DNA of 64,000 nt from Phycisphaeraceae bacterium. GTDB lineage: Bacteria > Planctomycetota > Phycisphaerae > Phycisphaerales > UBA1924. Numbering within the stretch: position 1 is the stretch's first letter; each line of letters opens with the position of its first letter. Made by a program: the position numbers and the translations under genes. The stretch lies in the NCBI GenBank assembly GCA_019636675.1, contig JAHBXC010000001.1:1485007-1549006 (forward strand). Direction: 5' to 3'. The notes under the pieces are model-generated. The model was not told where the DNA came from. It made no database searches and worked only from the letters and a program-made list of their open reading frames with translations. Below, piece by piece: positions 11,310-20,186 of this stretch.

Positions 11310-12563
11310 GTGCTCACCCCCTCCACAGACATCCACGACGCCATCATCGTCGGCGCCGGCCTCGCCGGGCTCGTCTGCGCCCTCGAACTCCAGGCCCGAG
11401 GCGTCGGCGTGATCATCCTCGACGCGTCCGACGCGCCGGGCGGGCGAGTGCGCACCGATGAAGTCGACGGCTTCCTCCTCGACCGGGGTTTCCAGGTCCT
11501 CCTCACCGCCTACCCCGAGGCACGCCGACACCTCGACTACGCCGCCCTCGACCTCAAACCTTTCTACCCCGGCGCCCTCGTGCGCGCCGACGGGAAACTC
11601 CGGCGCCTCGCCGACCCGCTTCGCAGGCCCTCCGACCTCGTCGAGTCCATCTTCTCCCCGGTCGCGACGCTCTCCGACAAGGTCAGGATCGCGGAACTCA
11701 TCCTCAAACTGAAGTCCGGCCCGCTCGATCGCCTCTTCGACGAGCCCGAGGTCGAGACCATCGACTACCTCAAGGAGCACGGCTTCTCCGAGAAGGTCAT
11801 CGAGAGGTTCTTCCGACCGTTCTTCGGGGGCGTTTTCCACGATCGCGACCTGCGCAAGAGCAGCCGCATGTTCCGCTTCGTGATGCGCATGTTCGCTGAG
11901 GGCGACGCGTCGATCCCGGCGAAGGGCATGGGCCAGATCCCGGCGCAACTCGCGTCGAAACTCGAGCCCGGCTCGCTGCGCCTCAACGCGCGCGTCGTGT
12001 CCATCGACAACGGCGCCGTCACCCTCGACACCGCCGAGATCCTGCGCGCGCGAGAGGTCATCGTCGCGACCGAGGGCCCCGAGGCGCGCCGCCTCCTGGG
12101 CGAAGCGCTCCCGCCCGTCGAGAGCAACAGCGTGACCTGCGTGTACTTCGCCGCCGAGCGCTCCCCCATCGACGAACCCGCGCTCGTCCTCAACGGCGAA
12201 GCCGAGGGTCCTGTGAACAACCTGTGCGTCCCCTCGATGGTGTCGAAGCACTACGCCCCCGCCGGCGCGCACCTCATCTCCGCGAGCGTGATCGGCAACC
12301 CCAGCGACAGCGACGACGCGCTCGAAGCCGCAGTGCGCACGCAGCTGACGAACTGGTTCGGCAGCGATGTCTCGGGGTGGCGCCGCCTTCGCACCTACCG
12401 CATCGAGCACGCCCAGCCGGCGCTCATCCCCCCGGCGATCGACCCCCACGTGCGCGCCAGCCGCGTCGCCCCGGGCCTCCACGCGATCGGCGACCATCGC
12501 GCCACCTCGTCCATCAACGGCGCGATGCTCTCGGGCCGGCTCTGCGCGGAAGCCATTGGATAG
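11310..12563 (+). CDS. FAD-dependent oxidoreductase (amine oxidase/desaturase-like)
   Basis: The 417-residue protein begins with a dinucleotide-binding motif (IVGAGLAGL...) followed by SDAPGGRVRTDEVDGFLLDRGFQ, the pattern of the protoporphyrinogen oxidase/carotenoid desaturase superfamily. The C-terminal FAD motif is LHAIGDHRATSSINGAMLSG. Substrate is unknown; a role in pigment or quinone metabolism is possible but not shown. The start is GTG at 11310, with AGGA eight bases before it. The gene is divergent from the nucleotide-sugar dehydratase. Confidence 0.8.
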   Translation: MLTPSTDIHDAIIVGAGLAGLVCALELQARGVGVIILDASDAPGGRVRTDEVDGFLLDRGFQVLLTAYPEARRHLDYAALDLKPFYPGALVRADGKLRRLADPLRRPSDLVESIFSPVATLSDKVRIAELILKLKSGPLDRLFDEPEVETIDYLKEHGFSEKVIERFFRPFFGGVFHDRDLRKSSRMFRFVMRMFAEGDASIPAKGMGQIPAQLASKLEPGSLRLNARVVSIDNGAVTLDTAEILRAREVIVATEGPEARRLLGEALPPVESNSVTCVYFAAERSPIDEPALVLNGEAEGPVNNLCVPSMVSKHYAPAGAHLISASVIGNPSDSDDALEAAVRTQLTNWFGSDVSGWRRLRTYRIEHAQPALIPPAIDPHVRASRVAPGLHAIGDHRATSSINGAMLSGRLCAEAIG

Positions 12564-12592
12564 GGAGCAGGGAGTAGGGAGCGGGGAGCAGG
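12563..12592. repeat. GGGAGCA/GGGAGTA heptamer repeats
   Basis: Four imperfect units (GGGAGCA, GGGAGTA, GGGAGCG, GGGAGCA) begin directly at the stop codon of the FAD oxidoreductase. They resemble the cluster at 3055-3148. Confidence 0.7.
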
Positions 12593-12610
12593 AAAAAACA
12601 AGGGATAAAC

Positions 12611-12644
12611 GGGTGGCGTGGTACGGCGCAGCCGTGCCACGAGA
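12611..12644. repeat. 34-base palindromic repeat, copy 2
   Basis: This is an exact inverted copy of 7387-7420 and can form the same hairpin. It lies between the FAD oxidoreductase and the DNA repair operon, next to heptamer repeats and the CCTCCGCG triplet. Confidence 0.8.
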
Positions 12645-12693
12645 GGTCCGAACACGATCCCGGCTCCCAACCCCCACCCCATCGCTCCCTCCC

Positions 12694-12720
12694 CCTCCGC
12701 GACCTCCGCGCCCTCCGCGG
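12694..12720. repeat. Three tandem CCTCCGCGN units
   Basis: Units CCTCCGCGA, CCTCCGCGC and CCTCCGCGG are followed by TGAAT. They lie 35 bases before the exonuclease start, in an intergenic space almost entirely made of repeats. Confidence 0.6.
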
Positions 12721-12754
12721 TGAATCTCTTCTCCGGCACGCGAACAATCCCACG

Positions 12755-13837
12755 ATGACCCCTTCGTCGCTCGTCACGCCCACCGAGCACGGGCTCTATT
12801 GCCCGGAGGGCGACTTCCACATCGACCCCTGGAAGCCCGTCGAGCGCGCCATCGTCACCCACGCCCACTCCGACCACGCCACGCCCGGCTGCGCACGCTA
12901 CCTCTGCTCCACCCGCGGCCTGCGCGTCCTGCGCGAACGCATCTCCCCCCTCCCACTCGTGGGAGGGGGCAGGGGGAGGGTCTTCTCTTCTGACCTCATC
13001 ATCGACACCCTCGACTGGAACACCCCCACCACCATCAACTCCGTCCGCGTCTCCCTCTACCCCGCAGGCCACATCCTTGGCAGCGCGCAGGTGCGCCTCG
13101 AACACAAGGGGCGCGTCACCGTCGTCTCGGGCGACTACAAGACCGACCCCGATCCCACCTGCGACGCCTTCGAGCCGGTGCGCTGCGACACCTTCATCAC
13201 CGAATCCACCTTCGGCCTGCCCATCTACCGCTGGCCATCGCAGCGCGAGGTCTTCGACGAGATCAACGCGTGGTGGCGCGAGTGCCAGCGCGACGGGCGC
13301 ACCGCCGTGCTCTTCGCCTACGCCCTCGGCAAAGCACAACGCCTCCTCGCCGGCGTCGATCCCTCCATCGGCCCCATCCTCATCCACGGCGCCCTCGCGC
13401 GCTTCGAGGCGCCCTACCGCGACGCCGGCGTCGCGCTCCCGCCGCTGCTCAGCGCCAACGCCGAACACGCCAAACTCCACAAGGGACGCGCGCTCGTCGT
13501 CGCGCCGCCCTCCGCCAACGACGCGCGCTGGCTCCGAAAGTTCGGGCCCGTCTCACTCGCCATGGCCTCCGGCTGGATGCGCATCCGCGGCACGCGACGC
13601 CGACGCTCCCTCGATCGCGGCTTCGTCCTCTCCGACCACTGCGACTGGCCCGGACTCCTCAGCGCCATCCGCGAGACCGGCGCAACCTCCATCGGCGTCA
13701 CCCACGGCGCCACGCGACCCCTCGCACGCTATCTCACCGAACAAGGCCTCCACGCCTTCGTCGTCCCCACGCGCTACACCGGCGAGACCGACGACGCGTC
13801 GGACAACTCCACCGAGGAAGCCGGGGTCGACGCGTGA
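12755..13837 (+). CDS. Ligase-associated DNA exonuclease (metallo-beta-lactamase fold)
   Basis: The 360-residue protein has the metallo-beta-lactamase/beta-CASP layout: HAHSDH metal ligands near residue 35, GHILGSAQV, a GDYKTD metal site, ESTFGLP, and a late SDHCDWPGLL histidine. It matches the putative exonuclease regularly encoded beside ATP-dependent ligase and Lhr-like helicase in bacteria. Residues ~63-78 (SPLPLVGGGRGRV) are foreign to the family and are encoded by a GC-rich palindromic element. The stop codon overlaps the ligase start as GTGA. It heads a four-gene repair operon. Confidence 0.88.
   Translation: MTPSSLVTPTEHGLYCPEGDFHIDPWKPVERAIVTHAHSDHATPGCARYLCSTRGLRVLRERISPLPLVGGGRGRVFSSDLIIDTLDWNTPTTINSVRVSLYPAGHILGSAQVRLEHKGRVTVVSGDYKTDPDPTCDAFEPVRCDTFITESTFGLPIYRWPSQREVFDEINAWWRECQRDGRTAVLFAYALGKAQRLLAGVDPSIGPILIHGALARFEAPYRDAGVALPPLLSANAEHAKLHKGRALVVAPPSANDARWLRKFGPVSLAMASGWMRIRGTRRRRSLDRGFVLSDHCDWPGLLSAIRETGATSIGVTHGATRPLARYLTEQGLHAFVVPTRYTGETDDASDNSTEEAGVDA
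12943..12983. repeat. Palindromic element inside the exonuclease gene
   Basis: CCCCCTCCCAC at 12946-12956 and GTGGGAGGGGG at 12959-12969 form a perfect 11-base inverted repeat with a 2-base loop, followed by CAGGGGGAGGG. It resembles dispersed intergenic repeats, but lies in frame within coding sequence and adds about 14-16 residues. Confidence 0.75.
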
Positions 13838-15531
13838 AACGCTTCGCCCTTCTCTTCGACGAACTCGACCGCACCACGCGCACCGGCGAGAAGGTGTCTG
13901 CGCTGGAACGCTACTTCCGCGATACGCTCGCGCACGAGTCCACGCACGACGACGCCGCGTGGACGCTCGCGCTGCTCACCGGCAGGCGCGTCAAGCGCGC
14001 CATCACCTCAACGCAGATCCGCGCGCTCGCGGCCGAACTCTCCCAGACCCCCGATTGGCTGGTGCGCGAGTGCCACGACGCCGTGGGCGACCTGGGCGAG
14101 ACCGTCGCGCTGCTGCTGGAAGGGTGGACGCCGCCCCCCGACCTCGCGCACCGACAATGCGATCTGGCGCTGCACGAGGTGATGGAGCGCCTGCGCGCGA
14201 TGGTCTCGATGGACGACGCCTCGCGCGCCGCGACCATCGCCGCGCTCTGGGCGCCCCTCTCCACGCCCGAGCGCCTCGTCCTCAACAAACTCCTCTCGAC
14301 CTCCTTCCGCGTGGGCGCGAGCGCGAAACTCGCGATCAAGGGCCTCGCCGCCGCGACCGGCGTCGACGAACAACTCCTCACCCATCGCGCCTCGGGCGCG
14401 TGGGACCCGACGCCCGAGACCATCGCGCGACTCCTCGCGCCACCGGGCGACAACGCCGCCCACGACCTCGCGCGACCCTACCCCTTCTTCCTCGCCTCGC
14501 CCCTCGAAGACCCGACGCCAGCCCTCGTCGACAAGACGCTCTCCGCACTGCTCGGCGCGCGAACCGACTGGATCGCCGAATGGAAGTGGGACGGCATCCG
14601 CGCGCAACTCCTCACCCGCGACGCCGGCGTCGCCCTCTGGTCCCGCGGCGACGAACTCGTCACCGACGCCTACCCCGAACTCGCCGACGCCGCCCGCGAC
14701 CTGCCGCGAGGCCTCGCCCTCGACGGCGAACTCCTCGCGTGGGAAGACGGCATGCCCCTGCCCTTCACGCTCCTCCAGCGCCGGCTCAACCGCAAACGCG
14801 TCGAGCATTCCCTCTTCCCCGATGTCCCCGTCGCGTTCCTCGCCTACGACCTGCTCGAACACGACGGCGCCGACCTGCGCGAACGCCCCATCGAGCACCG
14901 GCGAGAACTCCTCGAGTCGCTCATCCACCCGACGCACGCGCCCATCCGCCTCTCGCCGCTGATCACCACGGGCGACGCGCCGGACTGGGAAGCGCTCGCG
15001 TCGCTGCGCGCCACCTCGCGCGAGCGGCGCGTCGAGGGCATCATGCTCAAACGGCGCGGCAGCCCCTACCGCGCCGGACGAACCCGAGGCGACTGGTGGA
15101 AGTGGAAGATCGACCCCTTCACCATCGACGCCGTCATGGTCAACGCCCAGCGCGGCAGCGGCAGGCGCGCCTCCCTCTTCACCGACTACACCTTCGCCCT
15201 GTGGTCGGGAGACGCGCCCGGAAAGGGTGAACTCGTCCCAATCGCCAAGGCCTACTCCGGGCTCACCGACGACGAGATCGCGAAGGTCGATTCGTGGGTC
15301 TCGCGCCACACGATCGGGCGCCACGGCCCGGTGCGCGTCGTCACGCCCGAACTCGTCTTCGAACTCGCCTTCGAGGGCGTGCAGGAGAGCGACCGCCACA
15401 AGTCCGGCCTCGCGCTGCGCTTCCCGCGCATGGCGAACTGGCGCACCGACAAGAAAGCAGACGACGCCGACACGATCGCCACGCTGCGCGCGATCCTCGA
15501 CGCCGAACTGCGCAGGGGGTCGCCGCGATGA
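13834..15531 (+). CDS. ATP-dependent DNA ligase
   Basis: The 565-residue protein has an N-terminal ligase domain, the nucleotidyltransferase motif I EWKWDGIRAQL (adenylated Lys in KWDG, about residue 249), the SRGDELV motif, LDGELLAW (motif III), VEGIMLKRR (motif IV) and WWKWKIDP (motif V), and a C-terminal OB region ending in FPRM. It seals nicks using ATP, in addition to the NAD-dependent ligase all bacteria normally have. Start is GTG overlapping the exonuclease stop (GTGA); its stop overlaps the helicase start (ATGA). This is the B-type ligase found in the exonuclease-ligase-helicase-PdeM operon. Confidence 0.93.
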   Translation: MKRFALLFDELDRTTRTGEKVSALERYFRDTLAHESTHDDAAWTLALLTGRRVKRAITSTQIRALAAELSQTPDWLVRECHDAVGDLGETVALLLEGWTPPPDLAHRQCDLALHEVMERLRAMVSMDDASRAATIAALWAPLSTPERLVLNKLLSTSFRVGASAKLAIKGLAAATGVDEQLLTHRASGAWDPTPETIARLLAPPGDNAAHDLARPYPFFLASPLEDPTPALVDKTLSALLGARTDWIAEWKWDGIRAQLLTRDAGVALWSRGDELVTDAYPELADAARDLPRGLALDGELLAWEDGMPLPFTLLQRRLNRKRVEHSLFPDVPVAFLAYDLLEHDGADLRERPIEHRRELLESLIHPTHAPIRLSPLITTGDAPDWEALASLRATSRERRVEGIMLKRRGSPYRAGRTRGDWWKWKIDPFTIDAVMVNAQRGSGRRASLFTDYTFALWSGDAPGKGELVPIAKAYSGLTDDEIAKVDSWVSRHTIGRHGPVRVVTPELVFELAFEGVQESDRHKSGLALRFPRMANWRTDKKADDADTIATLRAILDAELRRGSPR

Positions 15532-18125
15532 TCGCACGCGACCCGCTGCAACCCGCGCGCGACTTCTTCGCCCGCCGCGACTGGACGCCCTTCCCCTTCC
15601 AGGAAGATGTGTGGCGCGCGTACCTCGCCGGGGAATCGGGGCTGATCCACGCCCCCACAGGCGTCGGTAAAACCTACGCCGCCGTGCTGGGCCCGATGCT
15701 CGACGCTGCAGCGCGCGAGCACGACGCCAGGCCAGGGGACAAAGCCCCGCCCATCGAGCTGCTCTGGCTCACGCCCCTCCGCGCCCTCGCTACCGACACC
15801 GCCCACGCGCTCGCCGTGGGCGCTGATGCGCTCGGGCTCTCGCGCTGGACGGTCGAACTGCGCACCGGCGACACTTCCTCATCCGTGAAGGCGCGCCAGC
15901 GCAAGGAACTGCCCACGGCCCTCGTCACCACGCCCGAGTCGCTCTCGCTGCTGCTCACCTACCCCGACGCGCGCCGGCTCTTCCGGAGCCTGCGCGCCGT
16001 CGTCGTCGACGAGTGGCACGAACTCCTCTCCACCAAGCGCGGCGTGCAGACCGAACTCGCCCTCGCGCGCCTGCGCGCCTTCCGCCCCGACCTTCGTGTG
16101 TGGGGGCTCTCCGCGACGCTCAACAACCTCGACGAGGCGATGACCACGCTGCTCGGACCGGCCGCGTCTGGCCGCATCGTGCACGCCGACATCCCCAAGC
16201 CCGTCGAGATCGAGACGATCCTCCCCGACGACATCACCCGCTTCCCGTGGGCCGGACACCTGGGCGTGAAACTCGTGCACAAGGTCCTCGACGCGCTCGA
16301 GCGCGCGCAGACCACGCTGCTGTTCACCAACACGCGCTCGCAGGCCGAACTCTGGCACAAGGCGCTCCAGACCACGCGCCCCGAGTGGGCCGACGACATC
16401 GCGCTCCACCACGGCTCCCTCGAGCGCGACACGCGCACCGAGGTCGAGCGCCGCATCCACGCGGGCGAACTTCGTTGCGTCGTCGCCACCTCCTCGCTCG
16501 ACCTGGGCGTCGACTTCTCGCCCGTCGATCAGGTGATCCAGGTCGGTTCGCCCAAGGGCATCGCGCGCCTCATGCAGCGAGCCGGGCGCTCGGGCCACCG
16601 CCCGGGCGAGGTCAGCCGCGTCCTGTGCGTGCCCACGCACGCGATCGAACTCGTCGAGTTCGCCTCGGCGCGCGACGCCGTGAACGCCCGCGCCGTCGAG
16701 GCCCGCGCCCCCATCGACCGCCCGCTCGATGTGCTCGTCCAGCACCTCGTCACCGTCGCGCTCGGAGAGGGCTTCCGCGCCGACGACCTGCGCGCCGAGG
16801 TCCGCACGACCCGCGCGTTCGCGAACCTCACCGACGACGAGTGGTCATGGTGCCTCGACTTCGTCGTCCGCGGCGGCGCCACCCTCTACGCCTACGAGCA
16901 GTACCGCAAGGTCGTCGAGACCGACGGCTTCCACCGCGTCGCCAGCGATCGCATCGCGCGCCACCACCGGCTCGGAGTGGGCACCATCACCTCCGACGCC
17001 TCCGTCCGCGTGCAGTACATGTCGGGCCCCTCGCTCGGAACAGTCGAAGAGTCGTTCGCCGCGCGCCTGCGCCGGGGCGATGTATTCCTCTTCGCCGGCA
17101 AGCACCTCGAGTTCGTGCGCCTGCGCGACATGACCTGCTTCGTGAAGCGCGCGACGAAGAAGTCCACCCTCGTGCCCCGCTGGGGCGGGGGCAAACTCCC
17201 GCTGTCCACGCAACTCTCCGCCGCGATCCAGGCGCGCCTCGACCGCTGGCGCGACGCCGACTGCCCCGAGATGGCCGCCGCCCAGCCCCTGCTGGGCGTG
17301 CAGGCGTCGTGGTCGGCGATCCCGACGCGCGACGAACTGCTGATCGAGCGCGCCACCAGCCGCGACGGGCACCACTACTTCCTCTACCCCTTCGCCGGTC
17401 GTCTGGCCCACGAGGGCCTCGCCGCCCTGCTCGCGTACCGGCTCGCGAAGGACACGCCCCGCTCGGTCACCATGACCGTCAACGACTACGGCTTCGAACT
17501 CCTCACCCCCGACCCCATCGACCTCGACGAGCCCGCCTGGCGCGCGCTCCTGACCACCGACGACCTCCTCGACGACATGCTCGCCAGTCTCAACGCCAGC
17601 GAACTCGCCCGGCGCCAGTTCCGCGAGATCGCGCGCGTCGCCGGGCTGCTCATCGTCGGCTTCCCCGGCGCAGGCAAGTCCGCCCGCCAGTTGCAGGCGT
17701 CCTCCGAACTGCTGTTCGATGTCTTCCACGACTACGATCCCACGAACCTGCTCCTCGACCAGTCGCGCCGCGAAGTCCTCGACCGACAACTCGAGATCCG
17801 GCGCATCCGCGACACCCTCGAACGCCTCGCCAACTCGCGCATCCTGCGCGTCGAACTCGACCGCCTCTCCCCCTTCGCGTTCCCCCTATGGGCCGACCGA
17901 CTGCAGAGCGAACTGACGACCGAGCGCTGGAGCGACCGCGTCCAGCGGATGGCGATCTACCTCGAAGAGGAAGCGACGCCCAGCGCGACACGCACGACGA
18001 AGGCCAAACCAGTCCCGATCGAGAGCGGCGCCCCGCGACCCAAGGGCCTCTCGTCAAGCCACACGCACAAGTCTTCGAGCCCCTCGCAGGGACAGCGTCT
18101 GCGCCGTTCGCGTCCGAGGATCTGA
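15528..18125 (+). CDS. Ligase-associated Lhr-like DEXH helicase
   Basis: The 865-residue protein is a superfamily 2 helicase: APTGVGKT (Walker A), TPLRALATD, VVDEWHE (DEXH box), GLSATLNN, then a second RecA domain with LFTNTRSQAELW and QRAGRSGHRPGE. Downstream lies the Lhr-type winged-helix and C-terminal core. It probably translocates on single-stranded DNA during repair with the adjacent ligase and nucleases. The ATG overlaps the ligase stop. The last ~40 residues are low-complexity and overlap the PdeM reading frame. Confidence 0.92.
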   Translation: MIARDPLQPARDFFARRDWTPFPFQEDVWRAYLAGESGLIHAPTGVGKTYAAVLGPMLDAAAREHDARPGDKAPPIELLWLTPLRALATDTAHALAVGADALGLSRWTVELRTGDTSSSVKARQRKELPTALVTTPESLSLLLTYPDARRLFRSLRAVVVDEWHELLSTKRGVQTELALARLRAFRPDLRVWGLSATLNNLDEAMTTLLGPAASGRIVHADIPKPVEIETILPDDITRFPWAGHLGVKLVHKVLDALERAQTTLLFTNTRSQAELWHKALQTTRPEWADDIALHHGSLERDTRTEVERRIHAGELRCVVATSSLDLGVDFSPVDQVIQVGSPKGIARLMQRAGRSGHRPGEVSRVLCVPTHAIELVEFASARDAVNARAVEARAPIDRPLDVLVQHLVTVALGEGFRADDLRAEVRTTRAFANLTDDEWSWCLDFVVRGGATLYAYEQYRKVVETDGFHRVASDRIARHHRLGVGTITSDASVRVQYMSGPSLGTVEESFAARLRRGDVFLFAGKHLEFVRLRDMTCFVKRATKKSTLVPRWGGGKLPLSTQLSAAIQARLDRWRDADCPEMAAAQPLLGVQASWSAIPTRDELLIERATSRDGHHYFLYPFAGRLAHEGLAALLAYRLAKDTPRSVTMTVNDYGFELLTPDPIDLDEPAWRALLTTDDLLDDMLASLNASELARRQFREIARVAGLLIVGFPGAGKSARQLQASSELLFDVFHDYDPTNLLLDQSRREVLDRQLEIRRIRDTLERLANSRILRVELDRLSPFAFPLWADRLQSELTTERWSDRVQRMAIYLEEEATPSATRTTKAKPVPIESGAPRPKGLSSSHTHKSSSPSQGQRLRRSRPRI

Positions 18126-18754
18126 CCCTCCTCCCCCATCGCGCCATCTTCTGGGCACGCGAGCGCACGCTCTTCCTCGCCGACGCGCACCTGGGCAAGA
18201 CCGCCACCTTCCGCGACGCCGGCATCCCCATCCCGCTGGGCACGACCCGCGCTGACCTCGCGCGACTCGACGACGCCATCGCACGCACCGGCGCGACGCG
18301 CCTCGTGATCCTCGGCGATCTGCTCCACCACAAACGCGGCCTCGACGCGCCCACGCTCGACGCCGTCGCGTCGTGGCGCGCCACGCACGCCTCGCTCGAG
18401 ATCCTCCTCGTCCGAGGCAACCACGACCGCGCCGCGGGCGACCCGCCGCACGACTGGAACATCGAGTGCGTCAGCGGCCCCCACCAACTCGGCCCATTCC
18501 GGCTCGTCCACGAGCCCGACGACGAACCCGTGCACGACGCGCACACCCTCGCGGGCCACATCCACCCCTGCGTCCGCCTCTACGGCGCCGGGCGCCAGTC
18601 CATGCGAACGCCCTGCTTCCACTTCACACAGTCGATGGCCGTGCTCCCCTCGTTCGGCTCCTTCACCGGGGGACACCCCATCACGCCAAGGCGGGGCGAC
18701 CGCGTCTTCGCCGTGGGCGACGACCGCGTGCTCGAAGTCCGCGCCGCGAACTGA
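17888..18754 (+). CDS. pdeM: Ligase-associated phosphoesterase PdeM
   Basis: The calcineurin-like phosphoesterase motifs are complete: LADAHLGK, LGDLLHHK, VRGNHD and AGHIHP. Homology to PdeM proteins is recognisable from about 18095 onward (…DLTLLPHRAIFW…), giving a usual-sized protein of ~215-225 residues. Yet there is no ATG, GTG or TTG in frame between 17888 and the first metal motif; the only canonical start is the ATG at 17888, adding a ~70-residue arginine-rich, non-homologous leader that overlaps the helicase end. A CTG at 18122 overlaps the helicase stop as CTGA but falls slightly inside the conserved region. The true start is therefore uncertain; the gene is not. Confidence 0.85.
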   Translation: MGRPTAERTDDRALERPRPADGDLPRRGSDAQRDTHDEGQTSPDRERRPATQGPLVKPHAQVFEPLAGTASAPFASEDLTLLPHRAIFWARERTLFLADAHLGKTATFRDAGIPIPLGTTRADLARLDDAIARTGATRLVILGDLLHHKRGLDAPTLDAVASWRATHASLEILLVRGNHDRAAGDPPHDWNIECVSGPHQLGPFRLVHEPDDEPVHDAHTLAGHIHPCVRLYGAGRQSMRTPCFHFTQSMAVLPSFGSFTGGHPITPRRGDRVFAVGDDRVLEVRAAN

Positions 18755-18764
18755 TGAGTGCCGT

Positions 18765-20186
18765 TCAGCCCTTCTTGATCTTCTTGAACGCCTCGATCGC
18801 GTGCACGCGCGCCTCTTTGTGATCGACGATCGGCCCGGGATAGCCGCACGCCGCGCGCGTGATCGGGGACGGGTCGTGGATCTCGCGCGGATCGACCCCA
18901 CGCAGTTCCTCGACATACTTCCCCACGAACTCGCCCTTCGCGTCGAACTTCTCGCCCTGCGTCGTCGGGTTGAACACGCGGAAATAGGGCTGCGCGTCGG
19001 CGCCGACGCTCGCCGACCACTGCCACCCGCCGTTGTTGCTCGACAGGTCGCCGTCGACGAGGTTGCGCATGAACCACCGCTCGCCCAGGCGCCAGTCGAG
19101 GAACAGGTCTTTCGTGAGGAACATGGCCGCGATCATGCGCAGCCGGTTGTGCATCCACCCCGTCTCGCGGAGTTGTCGCATCGCCGCGTCGACGATCGGG
19201 TAGCCCGTGCGCCCCTCCTGCCACGCCTTCAGATGCTCCGGATTGTCCTTCCACCGGACGCGCTCGGTCTCGAGTTGCAGCGGCCGGTGCTTGCACACGC
19301 GCGGGAAGCCGATGAGCATGTGCTTGTAAAACTCGCGCCAGATCAGTTCGCTGATCCAGGTCGACGCGCCATCGCTGCCCCCTGCGAGTTTCCCACCGTT
19401 CGCCTCGCGCGCCGCGTGGATCAACTGTCGCGCCGACACTACACCGCTGGTGAGGTAAGGCGACATCGCGCTCGTGCCGTTGACGCCCGGGATGTCGCGA
19501 TGGTCCTTGTAGTCCGCGATGCGCGACTCGAGGAACGCGTCGAGCCGGCGCTTCGCGTGCGCCTCGCCGGCCGGCCACAGCGAGGGATCGATCGGCGACT
19601 CCCACCCCTTCACACGCCCCGGAACCTCGCCAGGCTCGCCGACCAGCACCGCCTGTTTCTTCACCAGCGGCAGCGGCTCCGGGCAGCCCATCTCCTCGAA
19701 CCGCTCGATCCACCGGCGCTTGAAGGGCGTGAACACCGTGTAGAACGCGTCCTGCTTCGTCAGCACCTCGCCCGGCGCGATGCCCACCTGCCCGTCAAAC
19801 GCGCGCACCGCCAGACCGGCGTCCTCGAACAGTCGCTGCGTCCGCTCGTCGCGCTCGCGCTCGTTCACCTCGTACTCGCGGTTCAGAAACAGCGCGTCGC
19901 AGCCGTGCTCTTCCGCGACGCGCCGGACGATCCCCGGCACATCCGTGAAGTGCCCCGCCCTCTCGACGCGAAGCGCGATGTTGCGCCCTTCCAGTTCCTT
20001 CGACAGTTCCCGAAGGTTCCGCAGCACGAAATCGATCTTCGCAGGCGCGTCATCGTGGCGCTCCCAGTCCTTGGGCGACAGCACGAACAGCGCCACCACG
20101 CCCCTCGTCGCGTCCCTCGCCGCCGAGTGCAGCGCGGGGTTGTCGCGCAGGCGCAGATCCGTCCTGAACCACATCAACGCGCGCAT
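18765..20186 (-). CDS. phrB: Deoxyribodipyrimidine photolyase (class I CPD type)
   Basis: The 473-residue protein has the antenna-binding N-terminal Rossmann domain (WFRTDLRLRDNPAL) and the FAD-binding C-terminal domain with WREFYKHML, GYPIVDAAMRQL, GWMHNRLRMI, FLTKDLF and the NNGGWQWSASVG signature. It uses blue light and FADH- to split cyclobutane pyrimidine dimers. The ATG shares one base with the stop of the upstream photolyase (TGATG). It is the last gene of a nine-gene minus-strand run and is convergent with pdeM, ten bases away. Confidence 0.94.
   Translation of the reverse strand: MRALMWFRTDLRLRDNPALHSAARDATRGVVALFVLSPKDWERHDDAPAKIDFVLRNLRELSKELEGRNIALRVERAGHFTDVPGIVRRVAEEHGCDALFLNREYEVNERERDERTQRLFEDAGLAVRAFDGQVGIAPGEVLTKQDAFYTVFTPFKRRWIERFEEMGCPEPLPLVKKQAVLVGEPGEVPGRVKGWESPIDPSLWPAGEAHAKRRLDAFLESRIADYKDHRDIPGVNGTSAMSPYLTSGVVSARQLIHAAREANGGKLAGGSDGASTWISELIWREFYKHMLIGFPRVCKHRPLQLETERVRWKDNPEHLKAWQEGRTGYPIVDAAMRQLRETGWMHNRLRMIAAMFLTKDLFLDWRLGERWFMRNLVDGDLSSNNGGWQWSASVGADAQPYFRVFNPTTQGEKFDAKGEFVGKYVEELRGVDPREIHDPSPITRAACGYPGPIVDHKEARVHAIEAFKKIKKG

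Noticed and set aside
11157..12677. N-terminal extension of the nucleotide-sugar dehydratase to 966 residues
   Set aside because: The extra part is antisense to the FAD oxidoreductase and not homologous to anything; the ATG at 11156 gives the normal domain.
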